From NCBI GenBank assembly GCA_963693365.1, contig CAVNZM010000005.1, positions 5,642,001 through 5,706,000 on the forward strand: a stretch of 64,000 nt of DNA. Reading direction: 5' to 3'. Every line of letters begins with the position of its first letter. Position 1 is the first letter of the stretch. Below the pieces are notes generated by a model. That model saw only the letters and a program-made list of their open reading frames with translations. It was not told where the DNA came from and ran no database searches. Both the position numbers and the translations under genes were made by a program. Of the stretch, positions 25,453-41,393 are shown piece after piece. This DNA is from Amoebidium appalachense. Its lineage: Eukaryota; Ichthyosporea.

Positions 25453-26642
25453 CCCAGTAGCACGTCTACTGTAATAGCTGCTGGGCTGTGCTTGGCATCA
25501 TAAGTTCAAGACAGTCTTTTCTCTGTATAGGTCGGTCGACAGACCTGGAAGAATCGCAAATTCCATAATCAATGACTTTCCCCCCTGAATGACCCCCCCC
25601 CCCCCCCCCCCCCCGCGTTCCTCCTCCCCCCCCCCCCCCCCTCCCCCCTTTCCCCTCCCCCTCCTCTTCCCTCCCCCATCCCCCTCCCCCCCCCCCCCCC
25701 CCCCCCTCCCCGTTGCACCTCCAAGTCTGTCTGCCTGATGCAAGTTTGTACACGAACGTGCACGTGCATATTTGGAGTTTTCCGGGGAGCTTGAGGGGTG
25801 GTTGGGTGGGTGGGTGGGGGGAGGGGGGGGGGGGACAGTGAGCGGACTATGCTTCTAGATCTAGGGGTCACATTATATGGGTGAGATATTATAAGAAGAA
25901 GACGTCCGTCAACAAATTACATGTGGTGGTGGTGGTGGTGGTGGGCCCGGGGGGGAAGGGGGGGGGGGGGGGGGGAGGAGGGCCCAGCTAGGGGGGGATA
26001 ACAGATTCGATTGAAAACCTGCCACTTTGCTGAATTAAATCAGCACCCTTCAAAACCATGCAAGCTCTTGAGGCACTTGCACGTGTGTTTGCAGTAACTA
26101 GTTGCAATTGTGCACATCAGCACACACGATATACGTGGCACTGACAGTGTGTACACACACACAGGCATGCACAAACACACTGTCAGCTCACACACGTACG
26201 CATTGACACGCACACATGCACACTCGCACGCACTCGCACACGGCGCATACACCCACCAACATTTGCACCTGCACGTACCCACATCCACATCCCCTCCTCC
26301 CGCCCCCACAACGTTTACACTCACCTAATGGCATGTCTGCTTGCACACACGCATGCACGCAGCGCCACGCATGCGCGGATACACACACACACTGCGCACA
26401 CATGCACAGGATACAGTAGTCACCTCCGCGTGCTCGGCATGAAGGGGCATGAAGTGTACACACAGGCTCGTTTCGAGTATTTGGCAGTTGCACGCATGCA
26501 CATTCACATATCTTTATTGGACTATTTTCCAACATTCCAAATAACAAAGGGCAGAACAGTCGCTGCTGTTGCTATCATGAAAACACAGTACAAATATACG
26601 GAAATTATAAATTACAACGGTACAAATACACTAAAATTAACC

Positions 26643-26673
<31 letters not shown>

Positions 26674-27073
26674 ATAAATAGAACAAATACAAATTGCGCG
26701 AGCGCGCAAGTGATTATGCATGCATATGTGTACACACAAATCCTAAATTGTGTAGAAGTGCATGTGAGGAATGAACTTCACCTATCCCAAAAAATAATGG
26801 TAAAAACACTGAAAAACACGTTATCCAAGACGAAAAGACAATACATCCGTAACATATCATTCTAAAACCATTCTCCACGGAAAGGAAAGGGGCAAAAAAA
26901 ATGCTTCTTGTAACATTCGCAAAAAGGCCAAAGAATTCATCATCGCATGTCACCAAAAAAACAAAAGCCATGAGGAAAAAAACATATCTCAATCGAATAT
27001 ATCTCACACAAAATGAATCCTAATCAATGTTTCCATCGAAAGAATTACCTCCGGGAATTCTCATTTCACTATC
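25453..27073. other. Intergenic region
   Basis: C-rich and G-rich tracts (25590-25705, 25815-25980), CA-rich DNA with many CACACG variants (26110-26410), a 29-nt A run (about 26642-26670) and AT-rich DNA to 27060. No frame here resembles a protein. Confidence 0.6.
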
Positions 27074-30335
<3,262 letters not shown>

Positions 30336-31232
30336 CTTGATAATGCGAAACTCAACGTGAGTGTGCAAGAACTAAAGGTAAAAACGAAGGAGAAAAAAGA
30401 GGGCGCTGGACCACAGAAATGGCACGAAAGACAAGTGATTGCTCATGCAATGCCTGCAAAATTGGCAGCAAAACAACGTCTCCAATGTTTATAAGTTTGA
30501 GATGCCTTACTGAGCCTTTTATTAACCTCTGCCTAATCGCGAAGACCTTTTAGCCCTAATTTATCAGCTGCTTGTTGTTGAACAGGCACCAATGAATTCA
30601 AACGTAACACAGTGAGCAATCTCTTTACCTAGATTTACCCCTATTACAGTGTAGTTCTGCTACAGCTTCAGCATATACACTATATCCTTTTATCCTATTC
30701 CCCACCCTTTTTGTCTGCGTGACACCTCAGCCTGATCCCAAGAACGCGAGTTTGCCTACGGGAGCTCCGTTGCATGCTTTCGCGGGGGCCAACAGTCTAT
30801 TTTATCTGACGTCATTATGTCTAATAGTTCAACTGGTTTTAGGACGTAATACTTTTGATTTAGGAAAGTTTAGCGTTAGACTAAAGCCGAGAGTCCGAGA
30901 CCTGGCTCATGAACATGATTCATGCGCCGCGCCGACAGGCCGAAGTAGATAGAGGTATAACCCTAGCACCACTTTTTTGGCGGGCCGGGTCCGCATCAGA
31001 TGTTGAGTCCGACCCGCTCTGACGTGAGATCCGGCGGGTCACGGAGTTGGGTGTGCCGCCCACCCCGTGATCTGAACGCATCATGACCTGACCTGATTGG
31101 GCGATGCGATCGGCCGCATGTGGGTCGCGATGCCCCTTGATCATGTTGGTATGCGCGTTTTCCTGTCACCCGGCCGCTCGAGCTACCCAAGATGGCCCAA
31201 CTGCAGGTCCAACTGCTGCCACCTACTGAGAT

Positions 31233-31345
31233 GGCTCCTTATTTTTCCTTACACATTCAGCGAACACTGGACTCCATCGAACCGTCGAGGCGCCGCGACA
31301 GAAAGCATGCACGCGGTCGCGAGAGTGTAAGGAAAAATCGGAGCC
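31233..31345. mobile_element. Short hairpin with about 21-bp terminal inverted repeats, MITE-like
   Basis: The left arm, GGCTCC plus a segment ending TTTTTCCTTACAC (31233-31254), matches the reverse complement of the right arm (31325-31345) except for one to two positions. The interior is about 70 bp and GC-rich. No clear target-site duplication flanks it, so a mobile origin is only suggested. Confidence 0.45.
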
Positions 31346-32069
31346 ACCAACGATGACTGCATCATGCTGTCCGGCGATTGGCTGATGTTCAAAGCTGCCC
31401 ATCTATTGGTCTCTGGTTAATATATGATAATACAGGGTTGACTCAGATGAGATCGCATAATCGCTGGTGCAGTTAAACCATAGCCCATTTAATCCTGAAA
31501 GGCCACAAAACGATGAAACGATCAAAAAGATGACACACAGTATACGTAAGGTTGACGGTGTTAGAAACAGGTTACAGACACAGGCACATAGTAAGCAGCT
31601 GCAACCGAGAGTATTAATAATAGGCTGCGACCAACGGTTTGTGACGGTGTTAACAGACAGACATAAGACACACGGAGGAGTCCGGTACCGGTACTGAACG
31701 GTCGAAGAGGTTTGAATTCGAGCGGGAATGAATGACGTTATGCATGACGTTATCAATGCCTTGTCAGCGATTGCATCAAAATCATGCAAAGAAATCAAAT
31801 TTGCTTCGCTTCGAGCCTTTTCACTGAATGGCTGTTTAATTTTTTTAAAAATTGCCTCAAGGTGGGGTCAAAACGCACGCGCTGGAATCGAAAGGCAAAA
31901 CATCCTGGCACACGTATTTCCGAACTGATTGGTTGCATATCATGGTGGTTCGAGTCTAGCCGATTCGATTGGTTAGGTGACGATAAAACCGTACGTGTGC
32001 CCGTCTGCAGCGAACGTAAAGTTCATCGCAGCGCGTGCACACCGTCAGTACGTGTGAGATGCTTTCTTA

Positions 32070-32499
32070 GAGGAGGCTGAGGAGGAAGCCCAACTGCGGG
32101 AGAAAGAAGCCTGGCTGGAAGACCAACTGCAGGCCCTGCACGAAGATGCCCCCTTATGATGAGGAGGAAGCCTGGCTGGCAGACCGACTACGAGTCCTTC
32201 ACTTGGTCGATGAAGAAGATCTACGGCAGCAGGGCTTCTGTGCGTGGCCTCGCAACGACGAACACCCATGCATGTGGAATGAACTCTCATCGGGCTTGTG
32301 TCCCCATCACAATCCCTCGGCGAGAGGGCATCAAAAATGCCTCAGCAAGCGTACCAAAATTGGACGTCCCTGCCGTTGGGTGCTAACGGCAAGCAACCCA
32401 GTCTGCCGATATTTTAAACGTCACACTGACGGGAATGTTTATCGCCCTGAGCCCCGACAGCAGCTACGCCACTCCGTTGGGCCGGTGGAAAGTTTCTAG
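32070..32499 (+). pseudogene. Decayed Cys/His-rich frame, unknown
   Basis: The frame at 32146-32499 has Cys and His spaced as in small zinc-binding folds (CPHH, GHQKC, GRPCRW, VCRYFKRH). Just upstream, in another frame and ended by a stop near 32156, lies a related acidic-amphipathic stretch (KEAWLEDQLQALH against EEAWLADRLRVLH). This suggests an internal repeat split by a frameshift. No start, splice sites or family are recognised, so function is unknown. It could be an isolated exon or a relic. Confidence 0.3.
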
Positions 32500-32788
32500 A
32501 CGTGTGGGTTAAAATTTTGGGGGCTGCACTACACTAGTGATCGTGAGTGGGGGCGAAGAGGCGAACGAGCTGTAGCTCCAGCGGCAGTAGCTGTAGGATT
32601 AGAGGGTAAAGTTTTACAACCAACGGACGAAGGCAAGAATGTTGGTGTAATGGGTAAACCCAACACAAGGTAGACAATGTTGCTCGCAGGTGCATGCAAC
32701 AGGGCAAGCGACTTGGTAGCAAGCAATGAAGGGCGCATACGTAATGAGATATTGCTAAGGATTCCGAGGTTTGACGTGACCAGACAAT

Positions 32789-32835
32789 ATGGTCGACGGA
32801 ACAAGATAGACTCCTTATGGTCGACGGAACAAGAT
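32789..32835 (+). repeat. 19-bp direct repeat
   Basis: ATGGTCGACGGAACAAGAT occurs at 32789-32807 and 32817-32835, with a 9-bp spacer. Confidence 0.85.
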
Positions 32836-33220
32836 GGCCCGGGTACCATATCAGGAGCGGGCAATTTTTGAATTCTCCCTCCCCGGCCCCGCCGGGGAAA
32901 ATTTGAGGTTTTTGGACCTCAAAGAAGTCAAATCCTGCAAAATCCACTACCGGGAGGCCAAAAAGGGTGATTTCACAAAAAAGGAGGGTCATACATGAAA
33001 AAGAGAAAATGGGCGAGTTCAGTGGGCTGCCGATAAGTATATTTCGTGCTGGGCCGGTATACATGCTGCCGTGGTTGTTGCTGTAGACGGCAGTATGGCA
33101 TTGCATGTGTCACGTGACCTGCACGTGAATGCGACCATGTCCAGGCACTGAGTCTAGGGGGATTTGTGTGTGTGTTTTGGAGCACCGACAAGGCAGAGCC
33201 AGGGTGAGGGATGTGTAAAC

Positions 33221-33368
33221 ATGGAGTTTAGGGAGATCGTGCTGCTATTGTAACATGTGCACAAAACAGCCACGTGCACCACACTCCGGTGTACATGGAG
33301 TTTAGGGAGATCGTGCTGCTATTGTAACATGTGCACAAAACAGCCACGTGCACCACACTCCGGTGTAC
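33221..33368 (+). repeat. Perfect 74-bp tandem duplication
   Basis: 33221-33294 is repeated exactly at 33295-33368; the unit starts ATGGAGTTTAGGGAGATCG and ends CTCCGGTGTAC. It lies in gene-free DNA. Complete identity implies a recent duplication. Confidence 0.95.
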
Positions 33369-33780
33369 AGAACAATAATATGCACCTGTGTCACTGTAAT
33401 ATCATGTATGCGCATGCCGCACAAGGTTTAGGAGACCACCACAGTATATACTATTTTCTTTTGGTTGATATCCATTTAGGAATGGTGTGTTGCAGTTGTC
33501 ATGATCAGCCTGAGGCAGGCACGTGCACTCACTGAATTGCTAGAACTCATGAATAAAAAATACATTCGCTAACAACGGCAAGGTAAATTTGGGGCCAAGC
33601 TATTATTTCCCCCTTTTAAACGTTTTTTTAGCTCCAAGAACTTCGACGCCAAAATTTCTATATTTGGCCATCGTATATGATAATAAACACGTGTACGTAA
33701 AGTAGTTATATAAATATGAGCTGCCCGTTACAAATACAGTGACGAAAAACAGTGACCCACAAGCAGTTTTTCTTTCTATC

Positions 33781-33787
33781 CCCCCCC

Positions 33788-33818
<31 letters not shown>

Positions 33819-34431
33819 ACACACACCAGACACACACACCACCACCACGGTGACCACCACCACCACCACCACCACCACTCACCCCCCAAAAAAACCACAC
33901 ACATACGTGCACGTGTACACACACACACAGAACACCACCACCACCTCCACTGGACCCCATTTCCTCGTTGTTTTCTTAAGCCTTCAGACCAGTCCTGTAC
34001 ACTGGAGTTAAACAATTTAATTCACCTAGGCTGACATGCATCCACCCCTGCCTTCCACTTCCCCCCCCCCTCCCCCCCCCCCCCCCCCCCCCCCCCCCAC
34101 CCCCTCCCCCTCAATGAAGAAGGGCCCCCATAAACCTTGGGGGGGGGGGGGGGGGGAGAGGGGGAAGGGGGGAGCTCTTGAGCCTCCGGGTAGGGAAGTG
34201 GGGTCCGGGGATCCGGAGAGGGGGGGGGGGGGGGGGGGGGGAAGGGGCATATAATATTGGGCCTAGATATCATAGTATGGGGCCCCGGGGGAGGGAGAGG
34301 TGGGAGGGGGGGGGGGGGGGGGGGGGGGGGGAGGATCCACGGGAAAGACCTTTAGGTGCATGTTCTTATTTATACCCCCTTCGAATCATCCCCCTCCCCC
34401 CTCCCCCCCCCCCCCCCCCCCCCCCCCCCCT
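33781..34431. repeat. C/G and CA/CCA microsatellite cluster
   Basis: C run (33781-33804) with CA, a CCACCA array (about 33837-33880), long C (34060-34108) and G (34141-34157, 34219-34242, 34306-34332) runs and a final C run (34400-34430). No gene. Confidence 0.9.
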
Positions 34432-35045
34432 GAGTGCAGGCCGTGACGTAGCTACGGTAACCCTCCAGAAGGCAACAAAAATGTATTAATTACTAGCACT
34501 GTACATGTGTTCATAGTGCAGCTTGCACCACGTATGATCTCAGCAACTTTAAAGTAGTCACAAAGTTTAGTTATTTTCATTATTTTCATTGCTCTGAACT
34601 CTATTACTCTGAAACGATCCCCGTGCATGTGCCGCAAGATAACAACCCTATATGTGTGCAGCTGCAGCCTGCAGGTTAGACTCGCTGAAAAGACAATTGT
34701 CAGTGTGCATCCGACGCTTGCAGCTGCAGCTGGCCTCTGCAACATTAATACTTGCCAAGTGAATGCTCTTACACTTGATCATCATTCACTCAAAAAACCG
34801 AGGACCGACAGATTAAATATTAATGTCGATCCGAATGATCAGCAAGTGTCTATGTGTACCACTATATACACACACACGTAAAAAGCGAAGCTATCAGTTA
34901 CAAGGCACACTTGCTGCACTGGCACACATACACATACACACCGGCAGATCGATGCTGTCAATATTTACTTTCATGTACTTCGTAGGTCCGACACAGGTGC
35001 ACATGAACACGTACATATGTACAAGCTGCGCACACACCACACCAC

Positions 35046-35123
35046 ACATACACACACACACACACACACACGCACACACGCACACACGCACACACGCACG
35101 CACGCACACACGCACACACGCGT

Positions 35124-35162
<39 letters not shown>
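35046..35162 (+). repeat. (CA)n / CACACG microsatellite
   Basis: CA tract with regular ACACACGC interruptions in gene-free DNA downstream of the exonuclease gene. Confidence 0.9.
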
Positions 35163-35163
<1 letters not shown>

Positions 35164-35463
35164 CACTGGGTGCGCTCGCTGGGGATTAGTTTTTTGGCAC
35201 ACTGTTGACTTTATCGTGTGTTTATTATTTGCTATTTATTGGCCAGCGGCCAACATTTAAAAATATATATACCTAAAAATAAATACTGACTGCGGCCAGC
35301 AGACATTATACACCTTCCAGGACACATTAACACCAATAGTCTAACACACCATACTCTCGATCACAAAGAATTACTAACAAACAGAGAAAAGTGCAAAGGC
35401 TCTGTACTATTACTCAGATTCTAAATTCTAATTCTTAACAGTAAACTTCGGAATGAAAGCTAG

Positions 35464-35500
<37 letters not shown>

Positions 35501-35579
35501 CATGACTGTACGAAGAACAGGTATAACTTGAAGCGCTACACCACATATGAGATCCGTTACATTGGTGTACATTCCAATA

Positions 35580-36878
35580 TTAGACACTAGTTTGGCTACT
35601 CTGACTACTCTGAGATCCTGTTTGGCTGCCTGCAGACTTGCGGCCACGATTACTTTGCTTTCGATCGTGCCATTGCAGCTGCGTCTCTCCAGCAGGTGGC
35701 AACGCCAGGCCCAGCACAGCAGATGCACGAGAAGGGGGTGGGAACTGCCCACCAGCCGAGGGCTGGCCCACATGGCCCAAGTAAGGATGGGGACCGTGCT
35801 GCGGCAGTAGCCCAGGCATGGGGAAGGCAGGGCCGGGCTGAGGCGGCATGATGCCCCACGGTGGGGGCCAGCCATGTGGGTGGTGCGGGCCTGGATGGGG
35901 TGCAGGGGGCATGTGCGACACATGGCCCTGCTGCATGTCAAGCGCGGGTGCTGGTGGCATAGCATCCTGATTGGCTGCAACCCAACGTGGGCAGCTCTTG
36001 GCCCGATTGGAGCCGGGGCAGCCCTTGCCCTGGCGGCCACACGTCTTGCAGGTCTTGGGGGCTCTCTGGGGTGGCTGCATAGGAGGGGGCACCGGCAAAT
36101 CCATCTGCAGGGGCCCCTGAGGGCCAATGTTGCGATGCTTCTTGCCCACACGCATGGGCAAGGGCCGCTCACGCTGCGCCCCTGCATCGACACCGTCTGG
36201 AACAGGGAGGGGTGGCAGGGGGGCAGGCCGTATGGTTGCTGGCACAGCGTCTGCCCTCTCCTCGCGCATACACTTGCGGTGATCTGCGAGGCCCTCGTGT
36301 GTGGAGCGCTGTGCATGTGCCGTCTGCCAGGTCTTCCACTTGTCGAAATGCTTCTTGATGTAGGCCGCATCCTTCACTGGCTCCTGCGCCGGGGCATTGG
36401 CCACACAGGAGAGCGGGGCAAAGTTGAAGTACTCCTCCGGTAGCTTGTAGCAGCCCACGGGTACCCACTGGGGGTCGAGGTGATGGCCGTACAGCATCAG
36501 GGCCAGTGCCTCCATGTCGTCAACAATCCAGGGGCTGTAGTGGGGGGGGCCCGATGCCTGGCCCAGGCGGTTGCGGTAGTGTGCACGCAGGTTGTGGCGG
36601 TGGCGCCTATTGGACATGGTGGCGTCCAGCAGGCGCAGCGACATGCGTGTGGCCCCAAAGTGGGTGGCCAGGGGGTTGTGCACTGCCCCCTCCACCTCGT
36701 TGGTGCCCCGGATGCAGCGGTAGCGCATGAGCCCATCTGCGTCGGCAGTGGTCTCGTAGTAGAGGGGCAGGCCGGGGGGGTCCGACAGACAGCCATTTTG
36801 GGCGTGTTCGAGCAGCGACTGTGGGGGCACAAGCAAACATCAGAGAGATGGGTGGGTGGTGGTGGTGGTAGTGTGTGT

Positions 36879-36928
<50 letters not shown>

Positions 36929-37000
36929 TGGGGTTGCTAAGGACAAAAAGGAGCAGGGAAAGGCAAACAACAACTGGCTAGGCAGCAAGGGCCGTGCGGG

Positions 37001-37056
<56 letters not shown>

Positions 37057-37658
37057 ATGTTTGGGGGGGGGGGGGGGGGGGGGGGGAGGGGGGAGGGGGG
37101 GGAGGCTAGGGTGTGCGTGTGTGTGCAGATGGACCAAGGATGACAAATAAGCAAAGAATCTTTTCTGTGGTGGTGGAGTTGTTGGACGCCTGCGGGGGGA
37201 GAGGGGGGGGGGGGGGAGGGGGGGGGGGATGTTGCCTCGAGTCTTTCAAAGCCATCCTTCTTGAACAGAGGCTTGCCATCCAGTCCGGGCGGCACATCCT
37301 TGTAGGTGTTTTTGAACTCCACCAGCCGCGAGACCAGCGTGTATGGGTCGGGAATGACCCGCCGGATGCGCTCCATGAAGTAGCTCAGGTCGCCGCCCTT
37401 GAGCTCGGTTTCAATGTCGATGCCCTTCTGCTCCAGCACCCCCTGTGAGGCAGGATGCCAATATTAATTTACTACGCACATTGCAATTTGGGTTTGGTGG
37501 ACTTTGATACCTGCCGTTATTGTAGGACCCCTCCCCTCCACCCCCCCCATCTTCTCCCCCAACACAAGTAAAAAATGCATGTGGCTGTTTCCCCCCACAA
37601 CCCTACATTGTTCCTCTCTAGGCATATGAATAACCCCCACTCTCCTCCCTCCCCCCCC

Positions 37659-37709
<51 letters not shown>

Positions 37710-40666
37710 TTGCCCCCCCTCTCTCTGAGGCTCAGGCTCGCTCTCTTCCCTCAGAAGTTTTGTCGAGGGTGTGCATGGTTGTGGGTGGAATGGTGAGTGT
37801 GTGCTAATGAGTGTATGTGTGTGCGCGCGTCACGCATGTTGTTGTTGCGGGTTTTGTTTTTTATTATTTATTTTTTTTTTTTTTTGGGGGGGGGGGGGGG
37901 GCACCTTCACATGTCCGTAATCCTCTTCATTCCACACAAATATTGCCTCGCTGAGTGCGCATGCGTACTCAGCCCTGCGGGGGTGTGACTTGTATGTGCC
38001 GTCCGCCGTGTTTGCAATGGAGTGGAAGGCGTCATTCAGCACAGTCTGCCACACCACCTCCCCAGGTGGTGCCTGGCCCAACATGCCCTCTCTGGGAGCT
38101 GCCTCGGGTCCCCCTGGGGCTGCCTCAAGGCCCCCCGGGGCTGCCTGGGGGTCCTGGGGGGGTGCCTGTGGGCCGGCAAGTGGTTGCTGCTGCTCGGCAG
38201 GGGGAGGACTGGCAGGGGGAGGGGCTGGGTCAGGGACCACCGGCACCTCGGCACCTGGGTCCGGTGGGGGCTGAATGGGCCGTAGCCACTGCAGGTGCAC
38301 CATCAGCTCAAAGGGCGGCGGGCCCAGCTCGCCCACGGTCTTGCCCTTGTCAGGGCCAAAGGGCACCTGCATGGCCGGCGACAGCACCTGATCCACCCGC
38401 ACCACTGCATGCTTCTTGCCCACCTTCATGCCCCCCCAGCGCTCCGGCTGCACAGCCAGCACCACCCCGGTGGCTGCTGCAGCATGTGGGCCCCGCCTGG
38501 GCACAATCTCAACCCCTTCACCGAGTGCCTTTGCATGAAGCCGCGCTGCATGTCATAGAGGGAAGCAAAAAACTCAGCCAAAAAGCCACAACACCAACGT
38601 TTTTCTCTTCGCTCCACAAATATCAAATGCATATTCCTTAGCAACCCCCTTCCCCCCCCCCCCCCCTTTCTCCCCCCCCCCTCTCCCAGTGCCCAGCTTG
38701 TGTGGCACTTGCACGTGTTAACAGTGCTATAGCCCCCCCCCCCCCCCCCCCCCCCCCCACCACCACCAATCAGGCTGCCCCCCTCCTTTGATAGCCACCC
38801 GACACCCAGCATAACACAACTGGAACACTGGCCCATGTGGTCAGCCACCCCCCCCCCCCCCCCCCCCCCTCCTCCTACCCCTCCCCCTCTCCTCTGGGGG
38901 GCCCACAATCTTTCTATATCTGGCATAAGCACATAAGCACTGGGGCAAAAAGCAGGTGGGATACACACCTGACAGGTTTGGCCTATCGACCACGGCCGAG
39001 TAGACCTGCAGGGACGCATATGCATCAAGGGCAGCGTAGGTGGCCTGCACATCTGATAGCGGCTCGTGCCAGTTGGAGCACCGAACAAGTGCCGGCTTGG
39101 GCAGCTTCTTGCCTATGACCTGGGCAGTGATGTCGGCCAAGCCCCGGGCCGCAGAGGTGATAGCTGCACGGGCGTAGCAGAACCGGCCCAGCTCCAGATA
39201 GCTGGCCACAGGGGTGCCGTAGTCCTTGTTGAGGTGGGCCGAGTCCGTGCCGATCTGCTTGCCCACCTTGATGATGCTGGGGTCCCTAAGCAGCGCAATC
39301 AGCTCGTCCACCAGCCGCGCGGGCGGGCTGTGGTTGGGGCCCATGCGTGCCAAGTGGAAGATGTACACGGCCCGTGCGGTGGCAATCTGCAGCGTGCAAA
39401 CCTTGGACCGCGCCTGGCCCACCCGATAGACCCACTCGCAGTCCAGCCCCACCACCCGGTGCTGCTGCCCCTCCAGGTCGGCCCGAATGGCCGCTGTGGC
39501 CACCACCGCCCCCTGGCAGTCGGTGTACACCGGCTTAGGGTAGTTGGCCGGCAGCTCCAGCCCAGGCAGACCGTCCGTCACGCTTACCAGCGCAGCCTCG
39601 TTCAGACGGACGGGGCATTTTGGCCGGGCTAGGGTTGGAAACATGCGCTCAACAAACGCCCGGTCTTGGCAGCACCGATCTGTGTAGAAGAAGGCCGGGC
39701 CCTTGCTGTTGAGCGCCGCCGTGGTGGCAGAGATGCGCAGGATCACGGGCTCAATCTCCTGGTGGCTGCAGTCCCGTGTAAATACCTGCGCCCGGATCTC
39801 TGGGGTGCCGCACTGTGTGAGAGGGCATCTCCGAGCAGCCATGCATGTTCTAGCTTCCCTTACCACATGGCCCTTCCCAAGACTTCATGTGCCCACACAA
39901 TCCTTTCCCCCTCCCTCCCCCCAAACCCATGTGCCCACATACTTTCCCCTCCCTCTCCCCCAAAACCCTTCCCCCTCCCTCCCCCCAAACCCATGTGCCC
40001 ACATACTTTCCCCAGGCCTCCCTTTCCCCCAAAATCTCCCCCCCCCTCCCCCCTAAACCCATGTACCTACAATCCTTCCCCCTTCCTCCCCCTAAACCCT
40101 TGTGATCACAATCCTTTCCCCTCTCTGCCTTCCCCCCAAACCCATGTGCCCACGATCCTTCCCCACTCCCCCTCCTCCCAAACCATGGGACGGCCATCCT
40201 TTTGCTCACCAACCATTTTGACAGCCCTCCATATGGCACCTACTGTCCCCCCCCCCCCCCCCCCCCCCCCACCCCACCCCGGGCCTCTTGCCCTCTCTAC
40301 CTTCAACCCCCACGGTGGTGTCTCCACCCCCCCCCCCCCCCCCCCCCCTGCATCCCTTGCAATCACTGGCCCCTACTCACATTCTGCTTGGCAGAAGCTT
40401 GCCCCCCCCCCCCCCCCCCCCCCCCCTCCCCCCCCCCCCGATTCCCCGCCAAAAGAAAGCTCCACCCCAGCCCACCCCAATCTCTACCCAGCAAAAACAC
40501 ATACACACATATCTGGAGCTTCCTAGTTTTTGCTCGACAGGGCAAGAATTGTCCCCAAAACCCACATACTACACACCTCTACTCACAGTGTGTGTTCCCA
40601 TTAAATGTGGAGCCTAAGAGATTTAAAGGCCCTAGAGGGGGGAGGGGGGTGGGGGGAGGGGGGCCT

Positions 40667-40697
<31 letters not shown>

Positions 40698-41138
40698 GGG
40701 GGTGGGGGTGGGGGGGGGGGGGGGGGGGGAGGGGGGAGAGGGGGCCTGGGGGAGAGTGGGGGGAGGGGGGGGAGAAGAGGAGGGACCACACACCGCCAAG
40801 CTCGTTTACACAAGTCCATAGGCCTCGGTACAGAGGCTCCCCATTGATGCCGGTGAGCTTCCCAATTTGGAAGGTGTGGTCGGCCTTGAGCACGTTGTTT
40901 ACGGGCTTGAGCTGCGTGTCCAGGCTCTGGTACTTTGCCGTGCGGTCGCTGAACTCAGTATACACGGCACTCAGGTATTTGCCTGCACCCCAAATATTGT
41001 TAGAACTCCACCACCCTCCCATCAAGGACCATCCCCCCTATTCCCTCTAGTCCCTCGTGTTCATCTCACCTCTGTATTTTCGTTAGTCTGTATGGCTTTT
41101 CCCATCTCAAAAACGCTACACACCCATCTCCGGCCGTT

Positions 41139-41175
<37 letters not shown>

Positions 41176-41347
41176 CCCCCCGGCGCGCGCAAACCCTCCA
41201 AGTCATTGCACCAACTTTCACCTTCTTTCCCCTTTATGCCCCATCTGCAGTTTGTCCCCTGCACGTCCGTTTGCCCTTCCCCCCACACCCTCCTGCCACT
41301 ACTATAATAACCATTAAGTACCGCCACCAAGATCCAGTCTACCACCA

Positions 41348-41393
<46 letters not shown>

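Larger units (their letters stand above)
30336..35579. other. 5.2-kb region without a secure gene
   Basis: Mostly ordinary-composition DNA to about 33770, then microsatellite and C/G tracts (33781-34430), a short unique segment (34440-34860), CA repeats (35045-35162) and AT-rich DNA. Listed separately: a hairpin element (31233-31345), a decayed Cys/His-rich frame (32070-32499) and a 74-bp tandem duplication. Frames at 31467-31697 and 32529-33106 lack any recognisable feature. Confidence 0.5.

Noticed and set aside
31467-31697. 76-codon frame ending in VLTDRHKTHGGVRYRY
   Set aside because: No start context, splice sites or family resemblance; too short to separate from chance.
32529-33106. 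Overlapping minus-strand frames of 111 and 190 codons
   Set aside because: Different frames over the same DNA, no domain, no splice support.
36480-37109. Plus-strand frames opposite the exonuclease gene (also 37955-38641 and 39066-39632)
   Set aside because: Antisense shadows of GC-rich coding exons; the minus-strand frame carries the conserved motifs.
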